This document shows, in pieces, positions 16,241-27,903 of a stretch of DNA of 64,000 nt. This DNA comes from Phycisphaerae bacterium. Its GTDB lineage: Bacteria; Planctomycetota; Phycisphaerae; Sedimentisphaerales; Anaerohalosphaeraceae. The DNA is taken from the NCBI GenBank assembly GCA_018052735.1, contig JAGPMT010000009.1, positions 1-64,000 on the forward strand. The letters are read 5' to 3'. The stretch's first letter is position 1, and every line of letters starts with the position of its first letter. A program made the position numbers and the translations under genes. A model generated the notes under the pieces. That model made no database searches. It saw only the letters and a program-made list of their open reading frames with translations, and was not told the origin of the DNA.

Positions 16241-19200
16241 TTGGCACAATCAATTCGCTGGTTTCTGGATAGAGAAAAGCAAATGAACAGCACCGCAAAA
16301 CGGCCGTTTTATATTGGACTTGCTGCGTTATTATTCTGTTTTACAACAGCTTGGGGGGACTTATTTGACCCGCCGCTTAAAAATCCAAGCTTCGAAGACA
16401 ATCCTCTTGCCCCGGGAGCCGTAACTTATACCTTTAATGAATGGCATGATATCAGCGGCTGGGTGGAATATACTACGGGGCCGGAGGGTAATGGGCTTCC
16501 ATGGACTCCCTATGGTAATATCTGGGCAGGATTCATCGGAAATCCTACAGGGACCAATACAGGTTTGATTTATCAGCAGGTTGGGACGTGGTCCGAAAAT
16601 ATGGGCTGTGAAGTAATTTTCTTGGTTGGAAAACGGGCCGGCAAGGCACCCTTTCCGATACGGATTGCCCTCTGGGCCGGCGGCAACGCGACCAGCGCCG
16701 CCGACGGAGTATCCCTGACTGCTATCGGAGCAACCATGATCGACAGTGTAACTATCAGTCCCGATTTTGGCGGCCAAGATGTTGCGACACTTGAAAGTCA
16801 TGTTTTTTTAAGCACCGGAACCGGTTTTTCCGCAACAGATGCCCTCTGGCTTGAATTCAAAAGCATGGGGACCATTAACAGCCAGATGTACATCGATAAT
16901 GTCCAAATCCGTGCAGCGGTTCTATGCAATACCCCTGTTCCGGCCAATGGTGCAGTGCGTATCCAGCCGGCGCCGGTGTTAAGCTGGCAGGAACCGCCCC
17001 TTGAAGAAGATGCCAGCTATACATTATATTTTGGCCCTAATCCTGATATTGCCTCGAATCCCAAATGGACGGATGTTCATCCGCCGTTTCATCCCGGCAC
17101 ACTGGAGTACATGACGACCTATTACTGGCGAATTGATACCGTTGCAGGCGATACTGTTTTTATGGGTGATGATTGGACTTTTACGGTAGGCGGCAAAACG
17201 TCTGATCCCAATCCTGCAAACGGGGCAGTGAATCTGCCGATGACAGACAAGAATCTGATGTGGTCAGGCGACAGCTGGGCAACATCCTACAAAGTCTATG
17301 CCGGAACACAGTTTCCCCTGCTGTATCTGGGGGAGGTGCTGACGCCGATCTATCCGCATTATCCTACTCCGTATGAACTGACAACCTATTACTGGCGTGT
17401 GGATGAATACGTCAACGGCCAGCTTGCGGTCGAAGGCGATGTTTGGCAGTTTTCCACCCGCCAGCGGATGGATGCCTGCCCCGAAGGCGATCTCAGCGGC
17501 GACTGTGTTGTCAGCTTGGCGGATATTCTGCTGATGGCTCAGCAATGGCTGAATCCGTTCGGCTGCGACGGTTTTGCCGCTGCCTGTGCGGACTTGGTCG
17601 GTCAGGACGGCGTCAATCTTTCGGATATGGCGGTGATTTCCTCCAACTGGCAGCGGCGGGGAGAATCTGCCATTGTTATTAATGAAATTCATTATAATCC
17701 GGACCTGAAAACCGAGCGGGTTGAGTTCATCGAATTGTATAATACAGGCCCCTTTGATGTGGATATGTCCGGCTGGCGCTTCTGTGACGGCGTGGATTAC
17801 ACTTTTCCGCAAGGTACGATTTTCCCTGCGGAATCGTATTTGGTTATTGCCGAAGATGCCAGTCAGGCATACAGACCGGTGACCATTTCCCAAAAATACG
17901 GAACTCCGTCCAATCTGGTGATGGGGCCGTTCAGCGGTTCGCTCAATAACGAAGGCGAAAACATCAAACTGTGCGATGCACAGGGCAATACCGTCGATCA
18001 GGTCGATTATGGATTGGGCTTCCCTTGGCCGACAGTCGGAGATGCTGTGCCAGATGTAGCGCCCGGCGGCACGGGGCATTCGATTCAATTGATTCACCCA
18101 AAACTAGATAACAATCTGGGCGGAAGCTGGCGCAGTGCTTATCCGACTCCCGGCGATATGAATACTGCAGTTTTTGCCGAAAACAGCCCCCCGCAGATAC
18201 GGCAAGTGGCTCACTTTCCGCAGCAGCCCAAAAGCGGACAAGTGGTAACTATTACGGCAAAAGTAACCGATCCGGACGGAGTGGCCTCTGTTGTTCTGCG
18301 TTATCAACTGGTCGATCCCGGCAGTTATATTCCCATTACACTGCCGAATCTCAATACTGCAACTCCGACGGTGCCGAATCCGGACTATGAAAATCCTGCC
18401 AACTGGACAGCAGCGGCCATGTACGATAATGGGCAAAACGGAGATGCCGTCGCCGGCGATTCTGTTTATACAGTGCAGATTCCTGCCTCGGTACAGGTAC
18501 ATCGGCGTCTGATTCGGTACCGGATTACGGCGGCGGATACAGCCGGCCTGAGTGTCCGTGTTCCCTATGCCGATGACCCGCAGCCGAATTTTGCCTATTT
18601 TGTCTACGACGGCGTGCCGGCCTGGAGCGGGGCAATCAACCCCAGCGGCAGTGCTCCTCTCAATGAGGTTCAGCACTTTAATCCGGTCGTTATGCGCTCC
18701 CTGCCGGTCTATCATCTGATTGCACGTGAAACCGATGTATTAACCTGTCAGTACAATAGTTCATGGGATGATACCCAATATCATTTTGGCGGCACTCTGG
18801 TCTATGACGGGAAAGTGTATGACAATATTCACTACCGTGTCCGCGGTCAGGCCTCGACATTTATGTGGGGCAAGAATAAATGGAAATTTGACTTTAACCG
18901 GGGCCATTACTTCCAAGCCCGAGACGACTATGGCCGACCCTATGCCAAAAAATGGGACAAAATGAATGTCGGCATGGGCGGTTGTCCATGGTGGCAGTAT
19001 CCGCATCCCGGCCCATGGGATCAGGGCGCGGGGGGGCTGTTTCTGAATGAAACACTGGCTTATCGGCTTTACAATATGGCCGGCGTTCCGGCCAGTCACA
19101 CACAGTATTTCCAGTTCCGCATTATTGACGCTGCCGATGAAAACGGTTCCACCCAGTACAGCGGCGACTTCTGGGGGCTGTATCTGGCGATTGAAAATCC

Positions 19201-22200
19201 GGATGGAGCATTTCTCGATGAGCATGGCCTGCCCGACGGCAATCTCTATCGCATGGACAGCGGGTATGAGAAAAAAAATCAGGGTGCTACACAAATCAAA
19301 GACAACTCGGATATTGCGGCGTTTGTCAGCAGTTCAACAGGATACAACAAAACCAATCCCTATCAGCCGCTGTCCTGGTGGCAGGCCAATACCGACCTGC
19401 AAACCTATTACAGCTCCAAAGCGACGGGGATTGCAATCAATGATTCCGACAGGAGACCGGAGGCCAATTGCATTTATTACAGCAATCCGGCATCAGGCAA
19501 GTGGATGATGCTGCCCTGGGATCTGGATTTGACATTTGAGTGGGGCACACACTATACAGACTGGGAACACTGGCGGTATGTCCTCAGTTATGCAGAAGCC
19601 AACATTGAGTATCAGAACCGCTGCCGAGAACTTCTGGATCTGCTGTTCAATCCTGAGCAGGCCGGTCAGGTGGTCGATGAAATCGCTGCGGTCATCAGTG
19701 ATTCGGACCTGACCAAATCGTTTATCGAAGCGGAACGGGCTATGTGGGACTATCATCCCCGCATCAGCAAAAAAGGGCAGTGGTATGCCAACAACGAATT
19801 TCTGACCAGCGCCTACGGGGGCACGCAGGATTGGGCCGGCATGCTGACCTATTACAAGACCGTCCTTTCCCCAACGGGATACAACAACGGCTACACCTAT
19901 GGGGTCAAAGCCTTGACTGCCGAAGCGCAGGATGCTTCCATTCCCTACAAACCGACGGTTTCCTATATCGGTTCGAACGGCTATCCGTCCAACGATTTGC
20001 GGTTCCAGACTTCGCCTTTCAGTGATCCGCAGGGGGCGGATACTTTTGCTGCGATGAAATGGCGGATTGCCGAAGTGCGTCCCTTTGTTAAACAGCCGCT
20101 GCCGACAATCACTGGCGGCACCGCCGAGCCAACCCCGATTACACTGATTGCCCAACAGTCTGTATGGAAGTACTTCAAGGGGACTGCAGAGCCGTCGTTG
20201 CCTGTCGAAAACTGGCGTCAGAACGGATTTAATGACAATGAATGGCTGACAGGCCAGACCAGTATTGGCATGCAAGACAACGATGACAATACGGAGTTGT
20301 CCGATATGTACAAGTCCTATTACACCGTTTATTTGAGAAATACTTTTGATATTTCCGATGTCAGCCGAATCCAAAACCTGACGCTTCATGTTTATGTGGA
20401 TGACGGCTGCATCATCTGGATTAACGGCACCGAAGTCGGCCGGCTGTATTGTCCCGATGGTTTTATTGCCTACAATCAGGCAATTGCCTACAATCATGAA
20501 GCAACCAGTTATGAGACCGTCATTCTGACGGCCCCCTACACGTATCTGGTCAACGGCACCAACACCATTGCCGTGCAGGCAATTCAGTCCAGCACCAGCA
20601 GCTCTGACTTTTCGATTGATGTCAGTGTTACCGCCCAACTGGCCGCGCAGACCAGCCCAGAGCCATTCTACGAGGACTCGTATGCCTATCGCGTGACCAA
20701 AGGCAAATATGAAATCGATGCCGTCTGGGAAAGCCCGGAACTGACTTCCTTCAGCAGTACAATTACCATTCCCGGCAGTGTTGTCAGGCCCGGCAGAACC
20801 TACCGTGTCCGCTGCCGGATGAAAGATAACACCGGCCGCTGGAGTCATTGGTCCAGTCCTGTGGAGTTTGCTGCAGGCCAGCCGCTGGCCGGAGGAGTCC
20901 TCGATTCCCTTCGCATTACCGAACTGATGTATAATCCCGCTGCCGATGCCAGCGGGGCCTATGACAGTCAGGAATACGAATTCATCGAACTGAAGAATAT
21001 CGGCTCTAAGACGATATCCCTGAATTCGGTCACTATCAGCGACGGAATTACCTTTGATTTTGCCGCAGCTCCCTCAGCCCTGCAAACGCTTCAGGCAGGC
21101 CAGTATGTACTGGTGGTCAAAAACAAGGCCGCCTTCGAATTCCGCTACGGCACGGGTGTTTCTGACCGGATTGCCGGTCAATATTCCGGCAAACTGTCTA
21201 ATTCCGGCGAAACCCTTGTAGTCAGCGATTTCTGGAACGGTACCATTGTTCGGTTTACCTACAACGACGGTTTCGGCTGGCCGACTGCTGCCAACGGCGG
21301 AGGACACTCGCTGATAGTCAAGGACTCTGCTGTCGAAGAGGAACCTTTGGGGACACTCGATTACGGCGGAAACTGGCGTGCCAGCACGTATCGCCACGGT
21401 TCTCCCGGGCAGGATGATCCAGCACCTGTTGTCGATGTGCGGCTTAATGAGGTGATTGCTCATACCGACTACTCGGAACCGGCTCATCCGGAGTATGATT
21501 CCAACGACTATATTGAGCTGTTCAACACATCGAATTATTCTGTGGAACTCAATGGATATTGGTACCTGTCTGATGATATTAACCAGCTTAAAAAATGGCC
21601 GTTACCCGCGTCCACTCTGGCTGCCGGCGGGCATATCGGGTATGATGAAGTCAGCGGCTTCCATAATCCTATCACACAGGGCTTTGGGCTGGATAAAGCC
21701 GGAGAACAAGTCTTTTTGTCCTATCTGCCCGGCACCAGTCAGGACCGCATTGTAGATTGCATTCGCTTTCGAGGTCAGGAAAACGGCGTTTCTCTGGGCC
21801 GCTATCCCGATGGCGGCGATGATTGGTTTGTTATGCCGCCGTCGCGCAATGCAGCCAATGCAGTTCCCATTCAGGATGTGGTGATTTCCGAGATTATGTA
21901 CCATCCGCTGGAAGGCTCTTCCAACGATGAATACATTGAACTGTACAATCCGACCAGTGCATCCATCCTGCTGGCCAATGCCGATGGGTCATGGCGGCTG
22001 AGCAATGCCGTGTCCTATGTCTTCCCTGCCGGAATATCACTGGCAGCCGGCCAGAGACTGATTGTAGTTCCTTTCGATCCGACGGACATTATCCGTCTGG
22101 AAGCCTTCAAAACGGCTTATGGTGCAGACTCGCTGACGCCAGCGGTAAATGTCTTCGGGCCGTATATCGGGGCATTATCCAACGGCGGCGAACGGCTGGC

Positions 22201-22405
22201 CCTCGAACGACCGCAGGCGCCGGATGCAATAGGGCAGCAGGTTTCCTGGGTTCAAGTCGATGAAGTCTATTACGGCACTTTTTCGCCTTGGCCTGTTCAG
22301 GCCGATGGGCTGGGCAAGTCGCTGGTGCGCATTTCTTCGGAATCCTCGGCCAGCGGCAACAATCCGGCCAATTGGTGTGACGGGACTCCCTCTCCCGGAA
22401 GATAA
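16241..22405 (+). CDS. Giant secreted CotH-kinase-like protein with four lamin-tail domains and a dockerin
   Basis: The frame from TTG 16241 encodes 2054 residues. ATG 16283 would give 2040. AAGGGGGG about 8 bases before the TTG favours the longer form, while the signal peptide ([17 protein letters not shown]) suits either. Numbering here is from the TTG. Parts in order: N-terminal beta-sandwich (about 40-230); two FnIII-like modules each ending in TTYYWR; a dockerin-like pair (about 410-475, [20 protein letters not shown]); lamin-tail 1 (from 478, VINEIHYNP); a CotH domain (about 820-1190) with WDLDLTFEW near 1094; and lamin-tails 2, 3 and 4 (from about 1557, 1733 and 1880). CotH proteins are atypical protein kinases in spore-formers, where the DLD-type aspartate binds metal. 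Whether this exported version phosphorylates anything is unknown. It probably functions at the cell surface. Confidence 0.82.
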   Translation: MAQSIRWFLDREKQMNSTAKRPFYIGLAALLFCFTTAWGDLFDPPLKNPSFEDNPLAPGAVTYTFNEWHDISGWVEYTTGPEGNGLPWTPYGNIWAGFIGNPTGTNTGLIYQQVGTWSENMGCEVIFLVGKRAGKAPFPIRIALWAGGNATSAADGVSLTAIGATMIDSVTISPDFGGQDVATLESHVFLSTGTGFSATDALWLEFKSMGTINSQMYIDNVQIRAAVLCNTPVPANGAVRIQPAPVLSWQEPPLEEDASYTLYFGPNPDIASNPKWTDVHPPFHPGTLEYMTTYYWRIDTVAGDTVFMGDDWTFTVGGKTSDPNPANGAVNLPMTDKNLMWSGDSWATSYKVYAGTQFPLLYLGEVLTPIYPHYPTPYELTTYYWRVDEYVNGQLAVEGDVWQFSTRQRMDACPEGDLSGDCVVSLADILLMAQQWLNPFGCDGFAAACADLVGQDGVNLSDMAVISSNWQRRGESAIVINEIHYNPDLKTERVEFIELYNTGPFDVDMSGWRFCDGVDYTFPQGTIFPAESYLVIAEDASQAYRPVTISQKYGTPSNLVMGPFSGSLNNEGENIKLCDAQGNTVDQVDYGLGFPWPTVGDAVPDVAPGGTGHSIQLIHPKLDNNLGGSWRSAYPTPGDMNTAVFAENSPPQIRQVAHFPQQPKSGQVVTITAKVTDPDGVASVVLRYQLVDPGSYIPITLPNLNTATPTVPNPDYENPANWTAAAMYDNGQNGDAVAGDSVYTVQIPASVQVHRRLIRYRITAADTAGLSVRVPYADDPQPNFAYFVYDGVPAWSGAINPSGSAPLNEVQHFNPVVMRSLPVYHLIARETDVLTCQYNSSWDDTQYHFGGTLVYDGKVYDNIHYRVRGQASTFMWGKNKWKFDFNRGHYFQARDDYGRPYAKKWDKMNVGMGGCPWWQYPHPGPWDQGAGGLFLNETLAYRLYNMAGVPASHTQYFQFRIIDAADENGSTQYSGDFWGLYLAIENPDGAFLDEHGLPDGNLYRMDSGYEKKNQGATQIKDNSDIAAFVSSSTGYNKTNPYQPLSWWQANTDLQTYYSSKATGIAINDSDRRPEANCIYYSNPASGKWMMLPWDLDLTFEWGTHYTDWEHWRYVLSYAEANIEYQNRCRELLDLLFNPEQAGQVVDEIAAVISDSDLTKSFIEAERAMWDYHPRISKKGQWYANNEFLTSAYGGTQDWAGMLTYYKTVLSPTGYNNGYTYGVKALTAEAQDASIPYKPTVSYIGSNGYPSNDLRFQTSPFSDPQGADTFAAMKWRIAEVRPFVKQPLPTITGGTAEPTPITLIAQQSVWKYFKGTAEPSLPVENWRQNGFNDNEWLTGQTSIGMQDNDDNTELSDMYKSYYTVYLRNTFDISDVSRIQNLTLHVYVDDGCIIWINGTEVGRLYCPDGFIAYNQAIAYNHEATSYETVILTAPYTYLVNGTNTIAVQAIQSSTSSSDFSIDVSVTAQLAAQTSPEPFYEDSYAYRVTKGKYEIDAVWESPELTSFSSTITIPGSVVRPGRTYRVRCRMKDNTGRWSHWSSPVEFAAGQPLAGGVLDSLRITELMYNPAADASGAYDSQEYEFIELKNIGSKTISLNSVTISDGITFDFAAAPSALQTLQAGQYVLVVKNKAAFEFRYGTGVSDRIAGQYSGKLSNSGETLVVSDFWNGTIVRFTYNDGFGWPTAANGGGHSLIVKDSAVEEEPLGTLDYGGNWRASTYRHGSPGQDDPAPVVDVRLNEVIAHTDYSEPAHPEYDSNDYIELFNTSNYSVELNGYWYLSDDINQLKKWPLPASTLAAGGHIGYDEVSGFHNPITQGFGLDKAGEQVFLSYLPGTSQDRIVDCIRFRGQENGVSLGRYPDGGDDWFVMPPSRNAANAVPIQDVVISEIMYHPLEGSSNDEYIELYNPTSASILLANADGSWRLSNAVSYVFPAGISLAAGQRLIVVPFDPTDIIRLEAFKTAYGADSLTPAVNVFGPYIGALSNGGERLALERPQAPDAIGQQVSWVQVDEVYYGTFSPWPVQADGLGKSLVRISSESSASGNNPANWCDGTPSPGR

Positions 22406-22565
22406 TCAGGAAAACGAATCTGCCGGCGGGAGTCTGGTTTTTTCCTTATTGGATTGTCGAGGTAAAAGGCGGCGATTATATGGCTATCCGCCGTTTGTAA
22501 TAAAAACAATATTTACAATCCGGTTGTTGAGTGCCGCCTGTTCAGCATTCAGAGGCAGGATTTGC

Positions 22566-23684
22566 CTATCGAATACCTCGTGCAGCGGACTTGTCAAACA
22601 CTGACAAATCCCATTCATCGAGCCATTCGATAACCAACCGGCCGTCCTCAAAGCGCACCGGCAGCCAGATATAGCGGCCGTCGATGGGATTGCTGGGCAC
22701 CCAGACATCAAACATCGCAATATAGGCCTCTTTTTTGCCCTGTACCGGCAGGATAAATGTACTTTGGCCGCCGAAAGTCTTTTCCGGACCGAGATTGTTG
22801 TGCGGATTCACTCCCCGGCAGGGATTGCCCAGCTCTGTCCACGGCCCAAAGATATGCTCCGCGGCCGCCGACCGGGCTGCATTGGGCGCCCAGCCGGTAC
22901 AGCCGGAAGTGAGCAGATAATAACGGCCCTGATGTTTGACCACAGCCGGCGCTTCGTTATGCCCCCATGGCAGAACACGGGCATAGCGGCCGGTAAAGTC
23001 GAGATAGTCATCGGTCAATTCGGAGATATGCAGGGTGTAATTTTCTTCGGCGGCGTGGATGTGGTACGCCTTGCCGTCATCATCAACAAAAACGGTCATA
23101 TCCCGCGCCATTTGGCCGATTTCAAAATCCCGCTGGAGATAATTCTCCTGACCGGCCATTTTATCCTGTTGCTGGGCATTGACCGGCCATTGGCGGGCAT
23201 TGGGACGAAACGAACGAAGATACCGATACGGACCGGTAACCGAATCACTGACAGCCAGCCCCGTCCGGGCCGCCCGGTAGCCCTGCCCGCGCAATTCCAG
23301 ATGAAACCACATTACAAAGGTGTTGGTTTTAGTGTTATAGACCACCTTGGGACGCTCGATAATGCAGCCGCGGACGATTTCGCTGTTGGGATCACTGGAC
23401 ACTGCCAGCGCAATGCCTTCATCCTTCCAGTTGTACAGGTCTTTGGAGCTGTAGCAGCCTACGCCGACTTGAGCGGTGTTGCCTCGCCGGCCGGCTGTTT
23501 TATGCTCGCCGAACCAGTAGTAGGCATCGTGATAGTACAAAACCCCGCCGCCATGGGCATTGATATGCACGCCGTTATTGTCAGGCCAAACGGAATCCGG
23601 CACAAAACGGCTTTCGGCGGCTGCCGCTGAAGCACAAACCAGCAGGCAGACAGCCCCTAAAACTTTCGGCAGTCTATTGTTCAT
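22566..23684 (-). CDS. Secreted GH43-like glycoside hydrolase
   Basis: This 372-residue protein has a signal peptide (LPKVLGAVCLLVCASAAAA) and then a five-bladed propeller pattern. The opening blade reads NGVHINAHGGGVLYYHDAYY with WFGEHK. Later blades contain IERPKVVYN, RDMTVFVDDDGKAYH and HNEAPAVVKHQGRYYLL. This opening with HINAHGGG instead of the usual Asp catalytic base is what I recall from the GH43 subfamily that includes exo-beta-1,3-galactanases. The substrate assignment is inference; arabinan- or xylan-derived substrates are alternatives. The ATG is preceded by AGGAGAGGATGCC. It lies convergent to the CotH gene and is not closely linked to another minus-strand gene. Confidence 0.75.
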   Translation of the reverse strand: MNNRLPKVLGAVCLLVCASAAAAESRFVPDSVWPDNNGVHINAHGGGVLYYHDAYYWFGEHKTAGRRGNTAQVGVGCYSSKDLYNWKDEGIALAVSSDPNSEIVRGCIIERPKVVYNTKTNTFVMWFHLELRGQGYRAARTGLAVSDSVTGPYRYLRSFRPNARQWPVNAQQQDKMAGQENYLQRDFEIGQMARDMTVFVDDDGKAYHIHAAEENYTLHISELTDDYLDFTGRYARVLPWGHNEAPAVVKHQGRYYLLTSGCTGWAPNAARSAAAEHIFGPWTELGNPCRGVNPHNNLGPEKTFGGQSTFILPVQGKKEAYIAMFDVWVPSNPIDGRYIWLPVRFEDGRLVIEWLDEWDLSVFDKSAARGIR

Positions 23685-23775
23685 GGCATCCTCTCCTGAT
23701 CAGCAGACATTTTGCTGTATAGACGCCGGCAGCAAGCGTCCTATTGCCGTGCTCGGGGCTGCATTGTAAATCTCT

Positions 23776-26085
23776 TTATCGGCCTGTTTCTCCGGCGCCG
23801 CCAAGCGTCTGAATCTTTTCTTTGGCCTCTTGGTAGGCCTGATGTCCCAGCCGGCTGATGACGGTTTGACGGTCGGGATACATGGTTCGAAACTGAATAC
23901 GGTAGGCATCTTCAATTTCTACAGCCCTTTGATAATGCTGTAGAGCCGTCTGGGGCTGATGAAGCTGCTCGGCAGCCGCCGCCAGCGCAAAATGCATGCG
24001 GTCGGAGCCCGGATACCGCTCCAATGCCATTCTAAACGCATCGGCCGCCTTTTCCAGATAAAGCGTTTTCCGGGTGCCATCGGCCTGCTGGGCCAGAAGA
24101 CTGTAAATTTCTCCCCGCAGACGGAAGGGCTTGAAACTGGCTGGATTCCGCCGGCCGGCAATTTCTGCAAAATCCAGCGCTTTTTCGAGGAACCGCACAT
24201 CCTTTACCCGCTGGCTTCGGTAGGTCTGAGTAAACATGGCAGCAGCGGTATAGGCCGTCTTGGGAGAGAGCGGATCGCAGGCTATGGCTCTGTCGAGCAA
24301 CTCGATTCGCCGGCGGTCATCCCGCAAGGCCTGCTTCAACAGCTGATTGGCACGAACCGGCGGCAGCAAGACCCCGACGGCATAGACCGCACACACCAGC
24401 GCCAATCCCGCCGCTGCCCCAAGACGCACAGGTGCATCAAGATGAATCACAGACGGCGTTTGCCCCCCTGCAAGATGAAAATCGGCCATCAAGACAGCTG
24501 TCAGCAGCCAGAAGATGCTCCATATTCCCGGCTCAAAAACAGCAAAATCAATCAGGTTGTGAATCAGCACAGCCGCCAGACCGCATAGCAAAGCTGTATT
24601 CAGCCGGTCGCTGCGGCCGGCCGGCGAGCGGTCACCTGTCGATGCCGCCCACAGCAGAACATACGCCAGCACAAATACCCCCGCCGGCACAAGGTACAAC
24701 ACCAAGTAGGCCGCTGAACGGACTTCAACATTCTGATAAAGAAACTCTGTATCGACCAATGCCGGACGAACAAACAGCAGCATACATCCGCAGCAGGCAA
24801 GAAGCCCCGCCCACAAAAGTCCGCTCTGGGCCGACTGAGACTGCCCGGAATTATCCGGCAGAGTAAAGCGGCTCCGAAAGCTTTTCAGCATCGGCCCAAA
24901 GGCCCCCCATACGAATGCCAGCAGCCCCAGCGGCCCGTATTGAGACAGCAGCGACAGCGGCCAGCTATGGGGATTCTGAATGGTTTCCGAAGCGGCCGGA
25001 TTTTTATAGTACATATATGACTCGGAGAAATTTCCGCCGCCGACGCCGGTTGGCAAGTGGTCTTTTATCATTTGGGCTGTGCTCTGCCAATACTGCCAGC
25101 GAACCAGCATGGAATTGCCGCCGGGCAGCCGGCCATAGCGAATGCCCCATGCGATTATTCCCGCAGCGGTCAGAAGCACAGCCAAAAGAAGCGCCGCCCC
25201 CGCCAGCCGCCGATGCTGCCAGATTCGCTGCCCGAAGCCAAACAGCACCAGCCACAGCAGCAGCCCCAGCAGCAGGGCGCCGATGCCGCCTTTGCTTTGC
25301 GTCATCAATACGCCGGCTCCGCAGACCGCCGCCGCCAGTCCGTAGCAGACCGCTGCCGCTGTCTGTTCCTGTGCACTGTCTTTGGCAACAGCCTGCGTAA
25401 ACAGCCCGAAGGCGGCAAAAAATGCCAGCAGAAAAAAGGAGGCCGACGAATTGCTGGTCATCAGAAAGCCGCGGATATCCTTCGAATACAGCCGGTGTTC
25501 ATACATCCAGTGCTCCAGACTGTTAGGCTCAATGCCCAGTTTCTGCAAGTGCTGGACAGGATCGGCCTGATAATCAGCAATCAGCATTTGATTGGCAGTC
25601 ATCAGCTGGTCAGCGCACTGCACGGCCGCAGCAGCCCCGACAGCCGCCAGCAGCAGCAGCACCAGACGAATCGACTGACGCGTATCGAGCAGCTGAACCA
25701 GCAGCAAAGCAGTCAGCATCGGGCACAGCAGAGTCACCGCATCGGTTACGGCGGCACGCTTGTCGGAAGCAAAAAACGCCGACAGCAGGCCGGCCAAAAA
25801 AAACAAGGCAGCCGCCGGCCCGAAACCGGTCTTTCGCCAGCGGAACTGATTGAACAGAACAGCAGCCAGCAGCCATACGGCAAAACAGACCAGCAGAACT
25901 GCTGAGATAAGCAGACTGACAACTTCTGCCGACAGCATCAGACGCGTTTGCGGCTGATCAAGATGGGGATTTTCAATCACTGCCGCACGCAGCACAATAA
26001 GACCCATCATCACACACAGCAGGATATGATCCAGCCGCTGCAGGACAGGCGGCCGCTGTGCCGGCGGATGGACAGATGCTGTCAT
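23776..26085 (-). CDS. O-antigen ligase/polymerase-like membrane protein with TPR tail
   Basis: This 769-residue protein has about twelve hydrophobic helices in residues 20-540 and a soluble C-terminal tail of TPR-like helices (about 590-769, including FAEIAGRRNPASFKPF and ALAAAAEQLHQPQTALQHYQ). The central loop with NPHSWPLSLLSQYGPLG and the GVGGGNF segment is characteristic of the Wzy_C (O-antigen ligase) family. Its start overlaps the end of the WecA-like gene by four bases (ATGA), so the two are coupled. The inferred job is polymerisation or transfer of a lipid-linked glycan made by the upstream transferase. The exact reaction (ligase or polymerase) cannot be read from sequence. Confidence 0.78.
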   Translation of the reverse strand: MTASVHPPAQRPPVLQRLDHILLCVMMGLIVLRAAVIENPHLDQPQTRLMLSAEVVSLLISAVLLVCFAVWLLAAVLFNQFRWRKTGFGPAAALFFLAGLLSAFFASDKRAAVTDAVTLLCPMLTALLLVQLLDTRQSIRLVLLLLAAVGAAAAVQCADQLMTANQMLIADYQADPVQHLQKLGIEPNSLEHWMYEHRLYSKDIRGFLMTSNSSASFFLLAFFAAFGLFTQAVAKDSAQEQTAAAVCYGLAAAVCGAGVLMTQSKGGIGALLLGLLLWLVLFGFGQRIWQHRRLAGAALLLAVLLTAAGIIAWGIRYGRLPGGNSMLVRWQYWQSTAQMIKDHLPTGVGGGNFSESYMYYKNPAASETIQNPHSWPLSLLSQYGPLGLLAFVWGAFGPMLKSFRSRFTLPDNSGQSQSAQSGLLWAGLLACCGCMLLFVRPALVDTEFLYQNVEVRSAAYLVLYLVPAGVFVLAYVLLWAASTGDRSPAGRSDRLNTALLCGLAAVLIHNLIDFAVFEPGIWSIFWLLTAVLMADFHLAGGQTPSVIHLDAPVRLGAAAGLALVCAVYAVGVLLPPVRANQLLKQALRDDRRRIELLDRAIACDPLSPKTAYTAAAMFTQTYRSQRVKDVRFLEKALDFAEIAGRRNPASFKPFRLRGEIYSLLAQQADGTRKTLYLEKAADAFRMALERYPGSDRMHFALAAAAEQLHQPQTALQHYQRAVEIEDAYRIQFRTMYPDRQTVISRLGHQAYQEAKEKIQTLGGAGETGR

Positions 26086-27191
26086 GACGCCTCCCTGCTG
26101 CCGGCAGATTCAAGAATGGCGATAAAAATAAGCACCATTACAGTCTGGGCAGCAATCAGCACCGCCCCCAGCAGGTCGGCCTGCTGCAGGCCAACCGCTC
26201 CCAGACCGGTACACAGAGTCGCCAGATAAAGCGTCAGCGCTACCTGTCGGTCGGTCAGTCCCCGCCGCTTCAGCCGATGCGAAAAATGCTGCGTATCGCC
26301 GACAAACGGACTTTTGCCCTGCTTGAGCCGCAGAAAGGTTACACTGATAAAATCATAAAGCGGCACAGCCATCACCACAGCAGGCATAAACACCGAATAA
26401 AGCGGCGTTCCCACTGCCGGGTCATAATAAGTCGTTCGCAGTGTCAGCAGTGCAACAAAAAAACCGACCACCATTGAGCCGCAGTCGCCCATGAAAATCA
26501 CTGCCGGGGGGAAATTAAACACAAGAAAGCCGGCCAGTGCCCCGATAAAGACCAGCCCCATCGCTCCCACAAAAACCTGTCCGCTGCGGAAGGCCGCCGC
26601 CATCAGCACGCAAGCGGCTATCAGCGCGATGCCGGCGCTGGTGCCGTCCATATTATCCAGAAAATTAAAGGCATTGATCATCAGCACAATCCAGAAAACC
26701 GACAGCACCGTCGTGATGAGTTTGTTTTCGATAAACATCTCGACGCGGATATCAGCCCACACAGCCGCAAGGAGTGCCGCTGCAAACTGAAAGGTCAGCT
26801 TGACGAACGGTCCCAGCCGTTTTTTATCATCCCACAGTCCCAGCAGATGAAGAATCAGGGCCGCTGCTATGACGACCAGCAAGCCGCCGGATTTGTCTAT
26901 AAATCCCGGAATATGCCGGGCCACCGAAGAATCGACCAGCGACAAATGGCCGGGGGCGATGACAAACTTCACAACGGCTGCCGGTATCAGAACAAACAGC
27001 GCAATGGTCCAGAAAATCGCTATCCCCCCTCCCAGAGCAACGACCGAGCGGTGATAGCGGTCTTCTCTCGGACGGGCAACAAAATCCGTCCGCATTGCCC
27101 AGCGCCGCACGCAGGCCGTCAGCAGTCCGCTGCACAGGCATGCCGCCGCCGGCAAAACGAGTGCTGCTATCGTTAAATGATTAATTGCCAT
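26082..27191 (-). CDS. WecA/MraY-type polyprenyl-phosphate sugar-1-phosphate transferase
   Basis: This 369-residue protein with about ten membrane helices starts glycan assembly by moving a sugar-1-phosphate from a UDP-sugar to a polyprenyl phosphate. Family signatures are visible: the DNMDG motif in NFLDNMDGTSAG, IFMGDCGSMVVGF, and the late HFSHRLKRRGL histidine motif (HxxH). VARPREDRYHRS near the N-terminus is the conserved cytoplasmic loop. An UDP-GlcNAc (WecA/TagO-like) substrate is more likely than the MurNAc-pentapeptide of MraY, because no cell-wall genes are adjacent and the next gene is an O-antigen-ligase-like protein. MraY itself is thus unlikely but not excluded. Confidence 0.83.
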   Translation of the reverse strand: MAINHLTIAALVLPAAACLCSGLLTACVRRWAMRTDFVARPREDRYHRSVVALGGGIAIFWTIALFVLIPAAVVKFVIAPGHLSLVDSSVARHIPGFIDKSGGLLVVIAAALILHLLGLWDDKKRLGPFVKLTFQFAAALLAAVWADIRVEMFIENKLITTVLSVFWIVLMINAFNFLDNMDGTSAGIALIAACVLMAAAFRSGQVFVGAMGLVFIGALAGFLVFNFPPAVIFMGDCGSMVVGFFVALLTLRTTYYDPAVGTPLYSVFMPAVVMAVPLYDFISVTFLRLKQGKSPFVGDTQHFSHRLKRRGLTDRQVALTLYLATLCTGLGAVGLQQADLLGAVLIAAQTVMVLIFIAILESAGSREAS

Positions 27192-27320
27192 TCACTCGGC
27201 ACCAGATTTTTTCTACTGATATTCAACAGGATTCAACCGTTCTCTGTTAGGTTATCCGATTTCATTTTGCAGTTCGACAACCGTTTTTCTATTTTCGCTT
27301 TTTTTCGGCAGAAACCAAAT

Positions 27321-27866
27321 TTATTTTTCCAATTCCCGCTGCTGGCGGACAACCGCTTGGCGAACCAGATTTAAGAACTCATTATACCGGCCGCTCTTGA
27401 AATCGGGAAATGTAAAAGGAAATGTTTCCCACCGGCCGCGGACATAGGTCATTGTAACTTCTGCATAGATACCCTCGCCGATATAGATGCGGTGGGCAAA
27501 GTTCTTGGTCGAGGCCAGCACCAGCTTGCTGGGTTCGACCAGTCCGGGGTCCAGATTGACCGGCCGCGGATACGGCGTATTCAGCCGCCTTGCCAATTCC
27601 TGTTCCATTTGATTGGTCTGGTGCTTGACCCATGCCAGCCGGCCCGGGTCAAGCAGCGTTTCAAATGCCAGAAACTGACGCACGATATTCGGGCCGGCCT
27701 GATCTGCATAGTATTCGGTCATATCAAACGGCCAAATCTGGCTGACCAAATCCGCCGGACCAAAAGCTTCTGTCAGCGGCAGCTGCGAGGCCTCTGCGGC
27801 CTGCCGGCTGCAGGCTAAAATCCCGACAATCAGCTTGGCTGGTTTTGGTGTTTTAATGTCCCACAT
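27321..27866 (-). CDS. DUF4416 family protein
   Basis: This 181-residue protein begins MWDIKTPKPAKLIVGIL and includes FGPADLVSQIWPFDMTEYY, LVLASTKNFAHRIYIGEGI and FTFPDFKSGRY. I recognise these as the DUF4416 family of cytosolic proteins of unknown function in planctomycetes and deltaproteobacteria. No catalytic motif is obvious and there is no signal peptide. It lies 129 bases upstream of the WecA-like gene on the same strand, so it could be the first gene of that operon. Function unknown. Confidence 0.8.
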   Translation of the reverse strand: MWDIKTPKPAKLIVGILACSRQAAEASQLPLTEAFGPADLVSQIWPFDMTEYYADQAGPNIVRQFLAFETLLDPGRLAWVKHQTNQMEQELARRLNTPYPRPVNLDPGLVEPSKLVLASTKNFAHRIYIGEGIYAEVTMTYVRGRWETFPFTFPDFKSGRYNEFLNLVRQAVVRQQRELEK

Positions 27867-27903
27867 AAATGGCTAATCGCCGGAATCTGGAAACGGATGA
27901 AGT

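Noticed and set aside
19493-20848. 451-residue minus-strand frame within the CotH gene
   Set aside because: It lies inside a protein with recognisable CotH and lamin-tail domains on the other strand and shows no motif.
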